Origin: Paenisporosarcina sp. HGH0030
Lineage (GTDB): Bacteria; Bacillota; Bacilli; Bacillales_A; Planococcaceae
Length of the DNA: 64,000 nucleotides
Assembly: GCF_000411295.1 (NCBI RefSeq)
Contig: NZ_KE150421.1
Coordinates: forward strand, 2,290,188-2,354,187
Reading direction: 5' to 3'
Shown here: piece after piece, positions 47,201 to 55,551 of the stretch
How the letters are laid out: each line of letters opens with the position of its first letter
Numbering within the stretch: position 1 is the stretch's first letter
Notes under the pieces: model-generated
What the model was told of the DNA's origin: nothing
The model's input: only the letters and a program-made list of their open reading frames with translations
Database searches by the model: none
Program-made: the position numbers and the translations under genes

Positions 47201-47443
47201 TGTACCACCCGATTTTACATTAATATATTTATCGCTTATACGTGAATCCTGTACTTGCCATTGAAATGTTAGATTTTTGCCCTTTGAACCTTTACCCTTG
47301 ATCACACTGGCGGTAATCGTTTGACCGTAAATCGGCTGCATATTGTCGATTTTGACGATTTTGTCGCCCGATGCGCCTGCGGTGGTCGTTAACATAACGA
47401 ATATCATCGTTAATACGAGGGTAATGGATAAAATTCTTTTCAT
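44279..47443 (-). CDS. Secreted multidomain metallophosphoesterase, C-terminally truncated
   Basis: 1054 residues from the ATG at 47443 (GGAGG upstream). Order: signal peptide (1-25), an Ig-like domain (about 28-115), a LamG/concanavalin-like domain (about 125-310, FWYKGDTNNNQVILSNKDF), a helical FIVAR-like stretch (about 330-400), a calcineurin-type phosphoesterase (DVLFIPGDVTGG, MVRGNHDMGG, FVSSHYPISG, YMSGHTQYD), Fn3-like sequence, a Big_4-type Ig domain and a discoidin (F5/8 type C) domain at the end. It is a carbohydrate- or surface-associated phosphatase/nuclease-type enzyme; substrate unknown. The architecture is more like Paenibacillus or clostridial proteins and usually ends in dockerin-like repeats, found here only as a fragment downstream. 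Confidence 0.82.
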   Translation of the reverse strand: MKRILSITLVLTMIFVMLTTTAGASGDKIVKIDNMQPIYGQTITASVIKGKGSKGKNLTFQWQVQDSRISDKYINVKSGGTSKSYTVTLNDIGKKLRVVVGLPSNSDRKTSLPTNAVLNANPLIASMKFDNNLKDDANQENLEGKGNYSYVDGVLPGTKALHLESGDGNYVGTKHSLNFGNDSYTTSFWYKGDTNNNQVILSNKDFTKSSNEGWAIYTSANSVNMNLGFPTTSVKFGRDTFNASDWRYVTFVVDRDKMLGSLYIDGYKMTETSLGIGSLDTSNPLNIGSDGLGKHGGNSFDIADLNVWKGAFSSDVVQANYNSYAVNKVDMNALNDTISEANTLIADGLGKGFSETDFDHLKKVLNTATSVARTQKVKLYTQETINYYERELNNALFIYQKSNKTLTPAGLNMIVDSDPEISGNPATHARIEKDYRTELRLFPQADVLFIPGDVTGGNNANEYVWMKNLTDIHTKLTNEGLLKNTKFYMVRGNHDMGGAEQFIPVGSAGAWNESTNSYDNNFFNDSYRVKVKGYNFVGFDGNYNNEKTVGKATNFLDQIRKEEDYDPTKPIFVSSHYPISGTAWGSAWSSAASNNVGKYIADNNFSQVVYMSGHTQYDPTDERSHYQGAATYLDSGASSYSSYIDNGPYGGYIEGSYIKYHTTPRIANFIEVYGSKIIIKQYNLSTDEYVGIPSVKVVGEGKDAFTYSRSDIRELIAPQFEEGITVDSYKNNELAFTIKQANDNVRVLEYNIQLINKLTGKVDKSFNSLSLPLDKPFDEYRQYKFTDLSPTTPYILRVFADDSMYNRSSQDIDIEAQSVNLNSITAPADITGLTIGTAKTADALGLPASVSLDTDAGRGEANVTWNVDASNYDPTVKTAQTFAVNGTVTLPTGVKNPNNVPLTTSTKVTVNKITQSQMTATATSQETIGENNSASMAIDGNSQTFWHTKWDKSDVLPQSITLNLGGTYPIDKVAYLPRPSGSNGNITGYNVYVSTDGVTFTKVASGTWANDNAEKVATFDPTDASYVKLEATAGVNGWAAAAEISVLETETVKN

Positions 47444-47529
47444 TACAGAAAACCTCCATATTTTAAGTATTTTAAGAGTCTGTTCAAAAATCTTGAAAAA
47501 TTGAGTAAAAAACAAAACCGTAGCGAAAC

Positions 47530-47635
47530 TTTGATGCGGAACTCATTGATTATATCGAACATGTCGACGACTCCATTGTGATGGAGAAGGTCGCCCCTCT
47601 TTACAAGGATGGTGGGCATCCTCCAATCGATCAGG
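47530..47635 (+). pseudogene. Possible transposase N-terminal fragment
   Basis: The frame FDAELIDYIEHVDDSIVMEK followed by VAPLYKDGGHPPIDQ resembles the N-terminus of IS1182/IS5-type transposases (LYxxxGGxPPID). It has a stop codon upstream and no downstream continuation. No terminal repeats were confirmed. Confidence 0.4.
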
Positions 47636-48048
47636 ATGAGAGGAGATTTTTCGTCACGGAAATCCCCCTTTCGTTTCCAATATTGGAACCTTGATTCTCT
47701 CCTTCTACTATTCTCATTAAACTGAAACGGTGCTTTAATCCTGGCACGCCGATATTTTGAAGTTCACCTCCCAGAATAGGGGGAATACATAGACGCCACC
47801 TCAAAACAGCATAAAATAATGCACTCACACAAATTACCTATGTAAAAAAATAATACACAATCAATATTGATTTTCTGTAAATATCTTGTAAATTATTATT
47901 GTTTTTATGAAAAATTAGACAAAAACACATAAATAGCTGCTGGTGGATTTTATTTTCCTGGCTGCAAAAAATAAAAGATTTACTTAGCTACTTGATTGAG
48001 GAGAGAAGCTGAATTGAGATAAACTGAGTTTAAAAAACTCATAAAAAA

Positions 48049-48076
48049 AAGGAAAGTAGACGGCTACTTTTCCTTC
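48049..48076. terminator. Intrinsic terminator
   Basis: Stem AAGGAAAGTAG / CTACTTTTCCTT with an ACGG loop; it contains the stop codon of the minus-strand fragment. Confidence 0.7.
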
Positions 48077-48207
48077 AAATTAATCTTATTCACAATTTCA
48101 ATACCTTCTTTTTTATATTTCTTCAGTTTGACCCCTTCGTCCGAATTAGAAGAGGAAATGAAAAAAGTCCTCTCCATTAAAGGAGCCTGTTCCAATTTAT
48201 CTCTGAC
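48064..48207 (-). pseudogene. C-terminal gene fragment
   Basis: An open frame without a supported start reads EQAPLMERTFFISSSNSDEG and KYKKEGIEIVNKINLKEK before TAG. It ends in a terminator hairpin like a real gene end, but the 5' part is missing. Parent gene unknown. Confidence 0.4.
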
Positions 48208-48264
48208 TTAAAAGTCATTTGAAACATATCTTATTAGAAAAGCATGTTCGAAAGGTGACAAGAT

Positions 48265-48687
48265 TTGGAGAGTCAATTAAATTCATTTATTTACGGATTG
48301 CAACCTAGAACCCCCAAACAAGCTGCGGAATTATGGATATTGGGTGTAGAAAATCGAAGTGGTGCTGTTCAATATGCTGTGCTATCACCATCTCTTCAAA
48401 AACTTACACAGAAACAGTTCGAAGAAAAAGGTTGGGTGACTGGACAATCAAGTCCGTGGGTTGCTAACGTTCATTTTGTAAAAGTAAATAAAATAAGTGA
48501 TACAAAGTTACAATATACAATTTCATATGATTTACTAACTTCATATGAAAATTTCGGCAGAGGACATAAGGTTATTACTGTAGAAATGAATCCAGAGCCC
48601 TATAGAACAAACTGGTTTATTACTAAAATAATAACAACTTATTTTCAAAATGAAGGGGTTACTCCCGCCGAAACGGTAAGTAAATAA
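48265..48687 (+). CDS. Soluble domain protein (BlaR/anti-sigma C-terminal-like)
   Basis: 140 residues from a TTG that follows AAAGGTG by seven bases. The sequence PKQAAELWILGVENRSGAVQYAVLS and VTGQSSPWVANVHFVKV (given here as two blocks) resembles the extracytoplasmic C-terminal domain seen in Bacillus membrane regulators and lipoproteins. Here it has no signal peptide or membrane anchor, so it may be a truncated derivative. Confidence 0.5.
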   Translation: MESQLNSFIYGLQPRTPKQAAELWILGVENRSGAVQYAVLSPSLQKLTQKQFEEKGWVTGQSSPWVANVHFVKVNKISDTKLQYTISYDLLTSYENFGRGHKVITVEMNPEPYRTNWFITKIITTYFQNEGVTPAETVSK

Positions 48688-48730
48688 AGGTAAATTACAA
48701 GTATATTATTCGTTAAACCTATTGTATAGG

Positions 48731-48770
48731 ACATACACAGTATGTTGACATAACACCCCGATTAGGAAGT
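48731..48770. repeat. S repeat, copy 3
   Basis: ACATACACAGTATGTTGACA then TAACACCCCGATTAGGAAGT; diverged copy, ten bases before an R repeat. Confidence 0.8.
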
Positions 48771-48780
48771 ATTCCTTTTC

Positions 48781-48806
48781 TTCAACTAAAGCACCCGTTA
48801 GTTCAA
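48781..48806. repeat. Palindromic R repeat, type B
   Basis: Arms TTCAACTAA / TTAGTTCAA around AGCACCCG. Confidence 0.88.
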
Positions 48807-48847
48807 CAACTTCTATATAGCCTAAATAATGGATACGTTATTCATCA

Positions 48848-49078
48848 TCAGAAAAGATTTACTTTAGTAAATAGGTTATAAAATGAATATAAAAGGGCTA
48901 AGACCCCAACTATTTTACTGAAGTTTTTTTGCTTACTTTCTTTGTCCAATATAAAGAAAATACCTGTACAAAAGAATCCAATAAAAAACCCGATTTCATA
49001 TTGTAAAAAGGCTAAAACAAACCCTAAAAGACCAATAGTTTGAAGTATTATTGGGAAGTTTTTTTTCAGAATAACCAC
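48848..49078 (-). CDS. Small membrane protein, uncertain start
   Basis: About 76 residues with two or three hydrophobic segments and a lysine-rich loop; no family recognised. The only standard start is a GTG that touches the AGGAG site; ATT or CTG codons would have normal spacing. It is bracketed by R repeats. Confidence 0.5.
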   Translation of the reverse strand: MVILKKNFPIILQTIGLLGFVLAFLQYEIGFFIGFFCTGIFFILDKESKQKNFSKIVGVLALLYSFYNLFTKVNLF

Positions 49079-49121
49079 TCCTTATTTTTATTTCTTTTTT
49101 GAAATTTCAACAATTGAATCG

Positions 49122-49215
49122 TTCTTCAACTAACCTGCCCCGTAGTTAAATAAGAAAAAAGAGCTGCCTAAGCAACTCCACGATCTTTAACTAAAGCACC
49201 CGTTAGTAGAATAAG
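49122..49215. repeat. Composite R repeat: type A, GAGCTGCC hairpin, type B
   Basis: Type A at 49122-49154 (AACTAACCTGCCCCGTAGTT), AAAAAAGAGCTGCCTAAGCA in the middle, then type B at 49185-49215. Same order and spacing as at 38878-38971. Confidence 0.85.
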
Positions 49216-49331
49216 AAAAAAACTTCTCACTGAATCAATGCCTTGTATAAATTTGTCATTTTTATATATAACCTTAATAAAGTAACAAAAGAGGCCACAT
49301 TAATAGCGTAGCCCTTTGTTTTAATTAAGGA

Positions 49332-50147
49332 TTAGAAACATTGCAATGTAAATTGAACTTTATCGAATTGCTTATTAGCTAGTGAGGTCTTATCTATACA
49401 GAAATAAATGATGCCTGAATCGCCCCACAGCAATTTTAAATCTTCTTCATCTGAATCAATCTGTAGGAGAAGAACAGCTTCTTCTGGTTTTAAATCAAAT
49501 TCATCAAAAACATCATTTTGAATGCTAAATGGATACCCTAACATATAATGAGCCGGTTCGTAGTTACCTTTCTCATCACTTGGCTGGATAAGTTCGTGCC
49601 TCATTTCAGAGTAGTTTTCTTCATCCTCATCACTAAACTCCATATCTTCTGGATACTCCGGTAATGTCAGCTTGTTTGTGAATGTAACTTTAAAAACAGG
49701 TAAAGGGAAGTAGTCTTCTGTCTCTTCCGGGTATTCTGTCCTTTTTAACTCTTTTTCGTCTCCCTCAAAGTATAAAACCTTAAAACAACCCTCGTCTTCT
49801 TCAAAACCCCAGGGCTGTTCTACTACATCATAAAATATATAAAGGATCTCACTAATCGGAAGATTATTTTCCGCGTTATATGGCTTTATTTCCTTTAAGT
49901 TAAATTGCCCTAAAAAAGAGAGCGAGCGATTGTTGTAGCTTGGAAACTCCCAATCTTCCGGCAAATCTGGTAGACCACCAATTTTAGAGGAACCTAACGG
50001 AATTTGCTCTTCCTTCACTTTATTTTCATCACAAATACATTTTTTTAATTCTTCCTTGTTATTTAGATTCTCTATGTGGAGACAACTGTGTACGTATCCT
50101 CTTAACGCGCTTAGCTTTAAATGAGGATTTTGGAATGATTTACACAT
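49332..50147 (-). CDS. DUF1963 (YwqG-like) domain joined to a TPR remnant
   Basis: 271 residues. From about residue 50 onward it is a DUF1963 protein (GGLPDLPEDWEFP, SFLGQFNL, LLWGDSGIIYFCID), acidic and cytoplasmic, function unknown. The first 48 residues (MCKSFQNPHLKLSALRGYV...) are not DUF1963 but continue the TPR-like helices of the regulator gene upstream, in the same frame. No ribosome site is evident before the ATG. It looks like a deletion-born fusion whose upstream half is now cut off by a stop codon. Confidence 0.65.
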   Translation of the reverse strand: MCKSFQNPHLKLSALRGYVHSCLHIENLNNKEELKKCICDENKVKEEQIPLGSSKIGGLPDLPEDWEFPSYNNRSLSFLGQFNLKEIKPYNAENNLPISEILYIFYDVVEQPWGFEEDEGCFKVLYFEGDEKELKRTEYPEETEDYFPLPVFKVTFTNKLTLPEYPEDMEFSDEDEENYSEMRHELIQPSDEKGNYEPAHYMLGYPFSIQNDVFDEFDLKPEEAVLLLQIDSDEEDLKLLWGDSGIIYFCIDKTSLANKQFDKVQFTLQCF

Positions 50148-50204
50148 TTCAAGTACTTTTTTATATACGTCAACTGCTTCTTTGTAATATTCCTTTGAAA
50201 AGTA

Positions 50205-51014
50205 TTAAACTCCCAAATTGTGCCATACGTTGATTTCCTTTGCCTCTTCTTGATAAGTTCGGCAGCTTTTGATTAACGACTGATATTGCTGAACTGTATC
50301 TTCGAAATGATCAAGGTCGTTAGATGCCATTTGCGCTAACATTAGCATTTCTGAATCCAGGATTCTTTTGAAATTATTCGTTTTTCGAAAATAAGTTAAG
50401 GCAAGATTTCCATAATAGTAGGACTTTACTTTAGCATTTGTGTAATGAGAAGCAGACGCAAGATGAAAATAAAATTCATGGTTATTGTACTCCATCGGGT
50501 TAATATTCTTCAGATGATGAATTGCTTCTTTACTTTTATTTAAAGTAAGGTAATAGATTCCCAATGTATGTTCCAACAAATTTTTTTCATAACGATCCAA
50601 CTCATTCCAATGAGCTTGACAGCTCTTTAAAATGTCTTTTCCTTTTTCCACATCCCCTTTTATTAAGAAATAGCGTGCTACTAGGATACGATAAAAATGA
50701 TGTGCTTCTGATATATGGACAAAAGTGTTGTCTTCGATTTCTTGTTTGAGAAGTTCTATATCTGCCATCTGTTGTTTGACCATTACTTCAAGCCATTCAT
50801 TCAGCTTCTTTTTCAATCTATCATATTGTTCTAATTCTTTTTGTAAATCGATGTTAAGTCGCTCACAAATAAGATTGATAATTTCTTTTGAACATTGGGT
50901 TAGTCCACGTTCAATTTTACTTACATGAGTGACAGAACAAATCCCTTTTCCCAGTTGTGCTTGAGTCAAACCAGCTCGTTCACGATACAGTTTAATAATT
51001 AATCCTTCATCCAT
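50205..51014 (-). CDS. XRE-family regulator with TPR domain, interrupted by TAA
   Basis: 269 residues: an N-terminal helix-turn-helix (RERAGLTQAQLGKGICSVTHVSKIERGL) within the first 60 residues (shown in part), then TPR-like helices as in PlcR/NprR/Rgg-type quorum regulators. It ends WHNLGV-TAA, but the same frame continues YFSKEYYKEAVDVYKKVLEM into the next ORF, as expected for another TPR repeat. Usual members are over 400 residues, so this one is truncated. AAGGAG precedes the ATG. Confidence 0.7.
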   Translation of the reverse strand: MDEGLIIKLYRERAGLTQAQLGKGICSVTHVSKIERGLTQCSKEIINLICERLNIDLQKELEQYDRLKKKLNEWLEVMVKQQMADIELLKQEIEDNTFVHISEAHHFYRILVARYFLIKGDVEKGKDILKSCQAHWNELDRYEKNLLEHTLGIYYLTLNKSKEAIHHLKNINPMEYNNHEFYFHLASASHYTNAKVKSYYYGNLALTYFRKTNNFKRILDSEMLMLAQMASNDLDHFEDTVQQYQSLIKSCRTYQEEAKEINVWHNLGV

Positions 51015-51433
51015 GTACCATCAACTCCTTTATTCTTATTTACATGTAACATTTTTAGAAGAAATGGATATATCAGATGTCAGTTTTTCACATAAGGACT
51101 AGAAAGCTAGGAGGAACAATACTTTAATCCGACTAGCCCATTTGGAAAACTAGTATTTGGGATAATTAATATGAAGAAAATGCTCTATCAATATATTATT
51201 TGTAAGAAGAAGTAAGTTTTAGAGGCGCTTTTATCTAGTGAAAATAATTATTTTACATAATTTAATTAAAATTTCATAAGTAAATCCCTATTTATTCCTA
51301 ACTAATTACCCCCATTTACTTCCTATTAGGCGAATAATACAATTATATTGAAATATTCTTAATTTTAAAACTATTAAAAAATTGAGAAGTAAGTATTTTT
51401 TGTTTCATTAAAAAAAAGGGGGAAGGGTAAAAA
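51015..51433. other. Divergent intergenic region
   Basis: AT-rich, no gene. It contains the subtilase promoter listed below; the promoter of the regulator on the other strand is not clear. Confidence 0.6.
51315..51343 (+). promoter_or_regulatory. Sigma-A-type promoter of the subtilase gene
   Basis: -35 TTTACT (51315-51320), 17-bp spacer, -10 TACAAT (51338-51343), about 90 bases before the start codon. Confidence 0.65.
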
Positions 51434-54400
51434 ATGAGAAGAAAATTTCCGTACAAGGTATTTGCAACGACGACTTTGGCTGCGATGTTGTTAACGACAA
51501 CAGTGTTTGCGGAAGGGCCACAGAATAATTCGGTTTCCTCTCCAAATATAGAGGAGATTGCGAAGCAAGGATTGCAAATTTTCCAAGATGAACAAAACCA
51601 AGCTGCTATAGAAGCAGCTGATAGGCTTGGATACAAGAATTTGAAAAAAGACGGCTTAGCTAAACCGTATAAGCCGGATGAAAAGGTGCGCTTGATTGTG
51701 GAGGTAGAGCAGCCAATAATATTGGAAAAATCTGTCCAAAACAAAAAGACGAAGTATAAACAAAAACAAGATCAAGTAATTGCACAAATTTCTAAGGAAA
51801 ATTCAGCTTCTAAAGTAAATCATCGATTCTATGAAAGCTTTAACGGCTTTAGTATGGAAACGGAGTTTAGTAATGTAAAAGAAATTCAGGCAACTCCAGG
51901 TGTTATAAACGTGCATATCGCAAGGACGTTCCAACCATCTATGGGGGCAAGCAAAGAATTGGTACAAGCACAAAAGGTATGGGAACAATACGGATATGAA
52001 GGAGAAGGATTGCTTGTTGCGATTGTCGACTCCGGACTAGACTATACTCATAAAGATATGACGTTGACAAAAAAAGGAAAGGAAAAAGAGAAGTGGACGC
52101 AAGAGAACATTCAAGGGGAACTCGCAGAAACAGCAGTAAACGAAGTATGGTACAGCGACAAAGTTCCGACAGGTTATGACTGGGCTGATAAAGATACAGA
52201 CGTAATTCCACGCGGTCAATATGGAAGTTCACATGGTATGCATGTTGCAGGAACTGTAGGAGCTAATGGTGATGAAGCAAACGATGGAGTACAAGGGGTT
52301 GCACCAGGTGTGCAGTTGTTGGCAGAAAAAGTTTTCTCCGATAATGGGGGTGGAGCTTATGAAGATGATATCATCGCAGGTATCGAGCACGCGGTAACAT
52401 TAAGCGCCGATGTTATCAACATGAGCTTAGGTTCTGACGCGGGATTTGTTGGCGAAGAGAACGACCCAATTCAAAAAGCAATTCGTCAAGCAACTGAACA
52501 AGGCACGCTAGTTGTTGTAGCAGGTGGTAACGCTGCTTACAGCACAAAAAATAATCTCTTGCCTTCTTCCGAAAAACCATATGCTGAGAATCCGGATATT
52601 GGAACAGTTGGAGAACCAGGAGTAAGCCCCTATGCGTTATCTGTTGCTTCCTATGAAAACACAAAAATGCATAAAACCACGCTTGCAGAAGAAAACGGTT
52701 TACAGCTTCCGTACCAAGACCAAACGCAATTTAATTTTAAACTCTCCAGAGTACTAACACCTACTGAGAGCTATGAAATGGTGTATGTAGGGGAAGGAAG
52801 AAAGGCAGACTTCGCTGGAAAAGACGTCGCAGGCAAAATAGTAGTTGCGAAACCGCAAGTACCCTATGCATTTTATTCTTATATTCAAGTGGAAGCAAAG
52901 AAGAATGGTGCGAAAGCAGTTATTCTAGTACCGCCAACCACAATGGCAGATTTCCCATATCTAAATTTCAGCTATCTATCTACTCCAGCTGCTACAACAA
53001 GTAAGGTTGCAGGAGATGCGTTAATCACAAAGCTTACAAGTGGTCAAATTGTTAAGATGAATATGACAAAGGGTATTTGGCTTGATAATCCTGATAATAA
53101 TACCATTTCCGACTTTTCATCTGTCGGAACTCCGCATACGTTAGACTTTAAACCAGAGCTTTCAGCACCGGGTGGCAACATTTATTCAACTGTTGCGGGC
53201 AATGAATATGAGGTTATGAGTGGAACATCCATGGCAACTCCTCATGTTGCAGGTGGTTCGGCATTGTTAATGCAAGCATTATATGAAAAAGGATTATCTC
53301 ATTCAAAGAATACAGCACTAACGGCAAAAATCGCATTGATGAATACAGCGCAGGTAGTACAAGATCCGCGCACAAATAATGAAGTACCGTACTCACCGCG
53401 TGTACAAGGATCCGGCTTAATGAAAATTCAAGATGCAATTAAAACACCTGTTATTGTGACAAGCAAGGATACTCCGTTAGAGCAAGCCGGAGCTGTAGCG
53501 TTAAAAGAGATTAATAAAAAAAGTACGAACTTCAAGTTGAATGTGGAAGCCTTAAAAAATGTAGATGTAAAAGATTTAGAATACACGGTCTTTGTAGATG
53601 TTTTGACGGATGGAAAAGAAACAAAAGAATTTGACTTAGACGAAGACGGGAAATTGGATTCTAAAGAATATTTAACTTTAACAAGCAAGCATGTAAAAGG
53701 TGCTATTTCATCTATAAATGGCGAGAAAGTGACACATACACAAGGTGCGAAATTGAAGATTAAACCGGGTCAAGAAAAGAACCTAGACGTAAAACTTGTA
53801 TTACCTGAAAGCTTGGAGGAAGGGACGTTTGTTGAAGGATTTGTTCGCCTAGTGCCAACAGGCAAAAACAGCAAGGCGGCAGTTCCGTTAACCGTTCCGT
53901 ATATGGGCTACTATGGAGATTGGGATCAGCCGCAGAACATTGATCCTGTTGCATGGGATAAAGATGCATTCTTAGGATATACCGTGCTTTGGAACGATGA
54001 AGGAGCACAATTCCCGTTGGGATATGACCCGTATACGGGAACCTTTAATATGGACCGAATTGTCATTTCTCCAAACTTTGTCTTGCCAGGTGTATACCCA
54101 ACATTTACAGCACTTCGCAACTTAAAGAAGACAGAAATGTACGTGGAGAATGATCAAGGAAAAATGGTTCAAGACCTAGGCGATTTTAGTGAATATACTG
54201 GGAAACCGTGGAAGTTCCGTAAAAATGTTATGGCATACGGTGATTATATGAATAGTGGTTATTTATGGGACGTAAAAGACCAGGCAGGACAAGCAGTCAA
54301 GGATGGCACATACAACTTTGTTATTAAAACAACACTAGATTACCCAAATGCGAAGCCACAAGAAGTGAAGCTTCCAATCCGTGTTGATTCTGTTGCCCCA

Positions 54401-54943
54401 GTTGTATCTGATATTCAAGTGCAGCCAAAAGAAGGACAATATGAAATTTCTTTCAAGGCAGTGGACAACGAGGGCGGTAGCGGATATAACGCAGCAATCA
54501 TCTGGTATAACGGTAAGTATGAATCCTTACAGCCGGGACAAACTTCTGTACTAGTAAATGAAGAGCCGAAGAGTGTGGTAGTGTTAGGTGCAGACCATGC
54601 TTTTAACCACAGCTATACGGTTTGGGGAGATCCTTCTTATATTAATGAAGAAATGCTTGTAAGTTATTTCTCCGTGTATCCAAACAACAACGTAAACACA
54701 ACCACCCCTGCCCAAATTAATGCGTTTGCCAGTAACCGTGTGAACTGGACAATAAACGTTAAAGATGTAAACGGCACGGTAGTTGACACGATTGTAGCTG
54801 AAAATGAGCATGAAATTCACTTAAAATGGACTCCAGAAGCGGATATTCCAAGCGGTACGTATACAGTTTCAGCAGAAGTAGTAAACAAGCAAGGCTTTAA
54901 AGTAACGACAAGTCCGCAAACAGTAACTGTATTGCACCAATAA
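51434..54943 (+). CDS. Vpr-like extracellular subtilase
   Basis: 1169 residues. Order: signal peptide (1-26), a pro-region with an I9 inhibitor-like part (about 75-165), the S8 catalytic domain with Asp in AIVDSGLDYTH, His in GSSHGMHVAGT and Ser in SGTSMATPHVAGG, a PA domain inserted before the Ser (about 430-530), then Ig/Fn3-like domains to the end. B. subtilis Vpr is shorter (about 800 residues), so the C-terminal extension is notable. It degrades extracellular protein. The site before the ATG is GGGGGAAGGG, rich but unusual. Terminator downstream. Confidence 0.92.
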   Translation: MRRKFPYKVFATTTLAAMLLTTTVFAEGPQNNSVSSPNIEEIAKQGLQIFQDEQNQAAIEAADRLGYKNLKKDGLAKPYKPDEKVRLIVEVEQPIILEKSVQNKKTKYKQKQDQVIAQISKENSASKVNHRFYESFNGFSMETEFSNVKEIQATPGVINVHIARTFQPSMGASKELVQAQKVWEQYGYEGEGLLVAIVDSGLDYTHKDMTLTKKGKEKEKWTQENIQGELAETAVNEVWYSDKVPTGYDWADKDTDVIPRGQYGSSHGMHVAGTVGANGDEANDGVQGVAPGVQLLAEKVFSDNGGGAYEDDIIAGIEHAVTLSADVINMSLGSDAGFVGEENDPIQKAIRQATEQGTLVVVAGGNAAYSTKNNLLPSSEKPYAENPDIGTVGEPGVSPYALSVASYENTKMHKTTLAEENGLQLPYQDQTQFNFKLSRVLTPTESYEMVYVGEGRKADFAGKDVAGKIVVAKPQVPYAFYSYIQVEAKKNGAKAVILVPPTTMADFPYLNFSYLSTPAATTSKVAGDALITKLTSGQIVKMNMTKGIWLDNPDNNTISDFSSVGTPHTLDFKPELSAPGGNIYSTVAGNEYEVMSGTSMATPHVAGGSALLMQALYEKGLSHSKNTALTAKIALMNTAQVVQDPRTNNEVPYSPRVQGSGLMKIQDAIKTPVIVTSKDTPLEQAGAVALKEINKKSTNFKLNVEALKNVDVKDLEYTVFVDVLTDGKETKEFDLDEDGKLDSKEYLTLTSKHVKGAISSINGEKVTHTQGAKLKIKPGQEKNLDVKLVLPESLEEGTFVEGFVRLVPTGKNSKAAVPLTVPYMGYYGDWDQPQNIDPVAWDKDAFLGYTVLWNDEGAQFPLGYDPYTGTFNMDRIVISPNFVLPGVYPTFTALRNLKKTEMYVENDQGKMVQDLGDFSEYTGKPWKFRKNVMAYGDYMNSGYLWDVKDQAGQAVKDGTYNFVIKTTLDYPNAKPQEVKLPIRVDSVAPVVSDIQVQPKEGQYEISFKAVDNEGGSGYNAAIIWYNGKYESLQPGQTSVLVNEEPKSVVVLGADHAFNHSYTVWGDPSYINEEMLVSYFSVYPNNNVNTTTPAQINAFASNRVNWTINVKDVNGTVVDTIVAENEHEIHLKWTPEADIPSGTYTVSAEVVNKQGFKVTTSPQTVTVLHQ

Positions 54944-54960
54944 TTAAAAATACGAAAAGA

Positions 54961-54996
54961 GCCGGCCTCACTATTACTATAGTGAGCCGGCTTTTT
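54961..54996 (+). terminator. Terminator of the subtilase gene
   Basis: Stem GCCGGCCTCACTAT / ATAGTGAGCCGGC with one bulged base, TACT loop, five T. Confidence 0.9.
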
Positions 54997-55029
54997 CTGT
55001 AAAGTGATTCGAAAATTTTTTTCTTAATT

Positions 55030-55266
55030 ATGGTACCCCAAGTACCCCAACTCTGGGTTTCATATGCTGTATTCACAAATAATGAAGTTGATAACACACA
55101 TCTTTTGGCGATTTTTAATGCACCCACTCCTCAAGTAATTTGGGGTTCTAACATTTTAAATTTTACACCTTCAAATATTATGTCGTATACCTATGGTATG
55201 AATGAAAATCAGTGGAAACAGGTAACCGCATCTGTTAAACCTAACACTTATATAGGACCCACCTGA
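55030..55266 (+). pseudogene. Orphan ORF or gene fragment
   Basis: 78 residues (MVPQVPQLWVSYAVFTNNEV..., later WGSNILNFTPSNIMSYTYGM) with a protein-like composition and beta-strand pattern but no ribosome site, and a stop codon ten codons upstream. It may be the C-terminal piece of a lost gene. No family recognised. Confidence 0.35.
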
Positions 55267-55473
55267 TAATCTTGTAATAGAGGATCAGAAAGGATGTCCC
55301 ATCTAGATATATACCAACACTCAATATCCAACCCCAGAGCTTTACTAAAAACATAAATTCCTTGGGGGAAATTATAACCACAAGGAGTTTTTATTTGTGT
55401 TTTTCTCAAAAGGAATTTGACCTCCTTATACTACTCTGCAAATCCTTATTAAAATACCTTTTAAGAAATCTCT

Positions 55474-55508
55474 CTTCTTCAACTAAACTGCCCCGTTAGT
55501 TGTAGAAG
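55474..55508. repeat. Palindromic R repeat, type A
   Basis: Arms CTTCTTCAACTAA and TTAGTTGTAGAAG around ACTGCCCCG, 44 bases past the phzF-like stop. Confidence 0.9.
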
Positions 55509-55551
55509 AAAAGCTATTACCTTTTAGTTGTTTTAGCTCGATATTAGAGAC

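Larger units (their letters stand above)
47444..48264. other. Gene debris between two genes
   Basis: About 800 bases with no intact gene. They contain a possible transposase start, the tail of an unknown minus-strand gene and its terminator. The 47640-47830 part has an open minus frame that I cannot assign. Confidence 0.6.
54997..55551. other. Intergenic region with orphan ORF, terminator and R repeat
   Basis: It contains the doubtful ORF at 55030-55266, a hairpin CTCCTTG / AAGGAAT-type near 55365-55400 with T-run, and an R repeat at 55474-55508. Confidence 0.5.

Noticed and set aside
47631..47828. 65-residue minus-strand ORF (GGELQNIGVPGLKHRFSLM)
   Set aside because: Looks protein-like in part, but I cannot match it and it has no clear start; left as debris.
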